Below are positions 5,293 to 5,465 of a stretch of 5,465 nucleotides of DNA, in pieces (within the stretch, counting starts at the first letter, position 1; the number at the start of each line of letters is the position of its first letter). This stretch comes from Porphyromonadaceae bacterium (lineage in GTDB: Bacteria; Bacteroidota; Bacteroidia; Bacteroidales; Paludibacteraceae), in contig CAJPPQ010000082.1 in assembly GCA_905372605.1 (NCBI GenBank), positions 1 to 5,465 of the forward strand, read 5' to 3'. Made by a program: the position numbers and the translations under genes. The notes under the pieces are model-generated. The model was not told the DNA's origin and did not search any database. It worked only from the letters and a program-made list of their open reading frames with translations.

Positions 5293-5465
5293 TTATTTCT
5301 TACTGCTTAGCGAGGCTATTACCTCCTCTTTGTCGTCGAAGTGGTGCTTCTCTTTGCCGACAATCTGGTAGTTTTCGTGTCCTTTACCTGCAACGAGCAC
5401 TATATCACCACTTTTTGCCAGTTTGCAGGCGGTTTTTATTGCCTGGCGGCGGTCGACAATCACTA
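5293..5465 (-). CDS. murE: UDP-N-acetylmuramoyl-tripeptide synthetase MurE, C-terminal 56 residues
   Basis: MurE adds the third stem-peptide amino acid (meso-diaminopimelate in most Gram-negatives) to UDP-MurNAc-L-Ala-D-Glu in the cytoplasm, during peptidoglycan precursor synthesis. Only the gene's 3' end is here; the start lies beyond base 5465. The visible 56 residues run from VIVDRRQAI through [16 protein letters not shown] and [10 protein letters not shown] to the TAA at 5295-5293. The GKGHE motif and the following Tyr-Gln and HFDD are typical of the MurE C-terminal domain. The substrate-choosing DNPR-type motif falls outside the window, so meso-diaminopimelate specificity is only inferred from the phylum. 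This fragment is roughly the last ninth of a usual MurE. ppa follows 99 bases downstream on the same strand. No convincing terminator is seen in the gap, only an AT-only short inverted repeat. Confidence 0.93.
   Translation of the reverse strand, partial: VIVDRRQAIKTACKLAKSGDIVLVAGKGHENYQIVGKEKHHFDDKEEVIASLSSKK

Noticed and set aside
5281..5300. AT-only inverted repeat just after the murE stop
   Set aside because: AAATAA/TTATTT without any G-C pairs is expected by chance in such AT-rich sequence and is too weak to call a terminator.
4775..5371. Two + strand frames (4775-5062 and 5099-5371) across ppa and the ppa-murE gap
   Set aside because: Both are antisense to well-supported ppa and murE coding sequence and to the ppa promoter.

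Overview
The window looks like ordinary chromosome from a Bacteroidales-type bacterium (phylum Bacteroidota). Three things point there. Three non-coding stretches carry the Bacteroidota sigma factor -7 motif TAnnTTTG, each time extended to TAnnTTTGCA. Genes mostly lack Shine-Dalgarno sites. The proteins are of Bacteroidota type: a long family I pyrophosphatase, a short RNase Z starting MEK, a SPOR lipoprotein and a TPR/PD40 exported protein. By eye the DNA is AT-rich, especially between genes. No mobile element, CRISPR array or rRNA is visible.

Layout, left to right. (1) The 3' part of a tRNA-Arg(UCU) gene on the + strand ends at base 53. A hairpin at 61-85 can terminate transcription from both sides. 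(2) A minus-strand pair follows: an unnamed protein with a GH16-like lectin/glucanase fold (1504-518), then folK (497-87). They are 20 bases apart and end at that terminator. (3) An intergenic region of 237 bases (1505-1741) carries back-to-back promoter motifs. (4) A plus-strand run holds a SPOR-domain lipoprotein (1742-2164), rnz (2202-3116, TTG start) and an exported TPR/PD40 protein with a C-terminal coiled coil (3128-4555). Gaps of 37 and 11 bases suggest one operon. (5) Converging on it are ppa (5193-4573, with its own promoter motif) and, upstream of ppa, the last 56 codons of murE (to 5293), cut by the window edge.

Functionally this is mostly housekeeping: folate synthesis (folK), tRNA 3' maturation (rnz; the tRNA here has no encoded CCA, so it needs RNase Z-type processing), pyrophosphate removal (ppa), and cell-wall synthesis and envelope (murE, SPOR lipoprotein, TPR/PD40 protein). 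The most unusual item is the GH16-like protein. It has no signal peptide, and where GH16 enzymes carry the catalytic ExDxxE it has QxNxxL. It therefore looks like a non-catalytic, possibly cytoplasmic, derivative of a normally secreted enzyme fold. I see no clear new multi-gene system.
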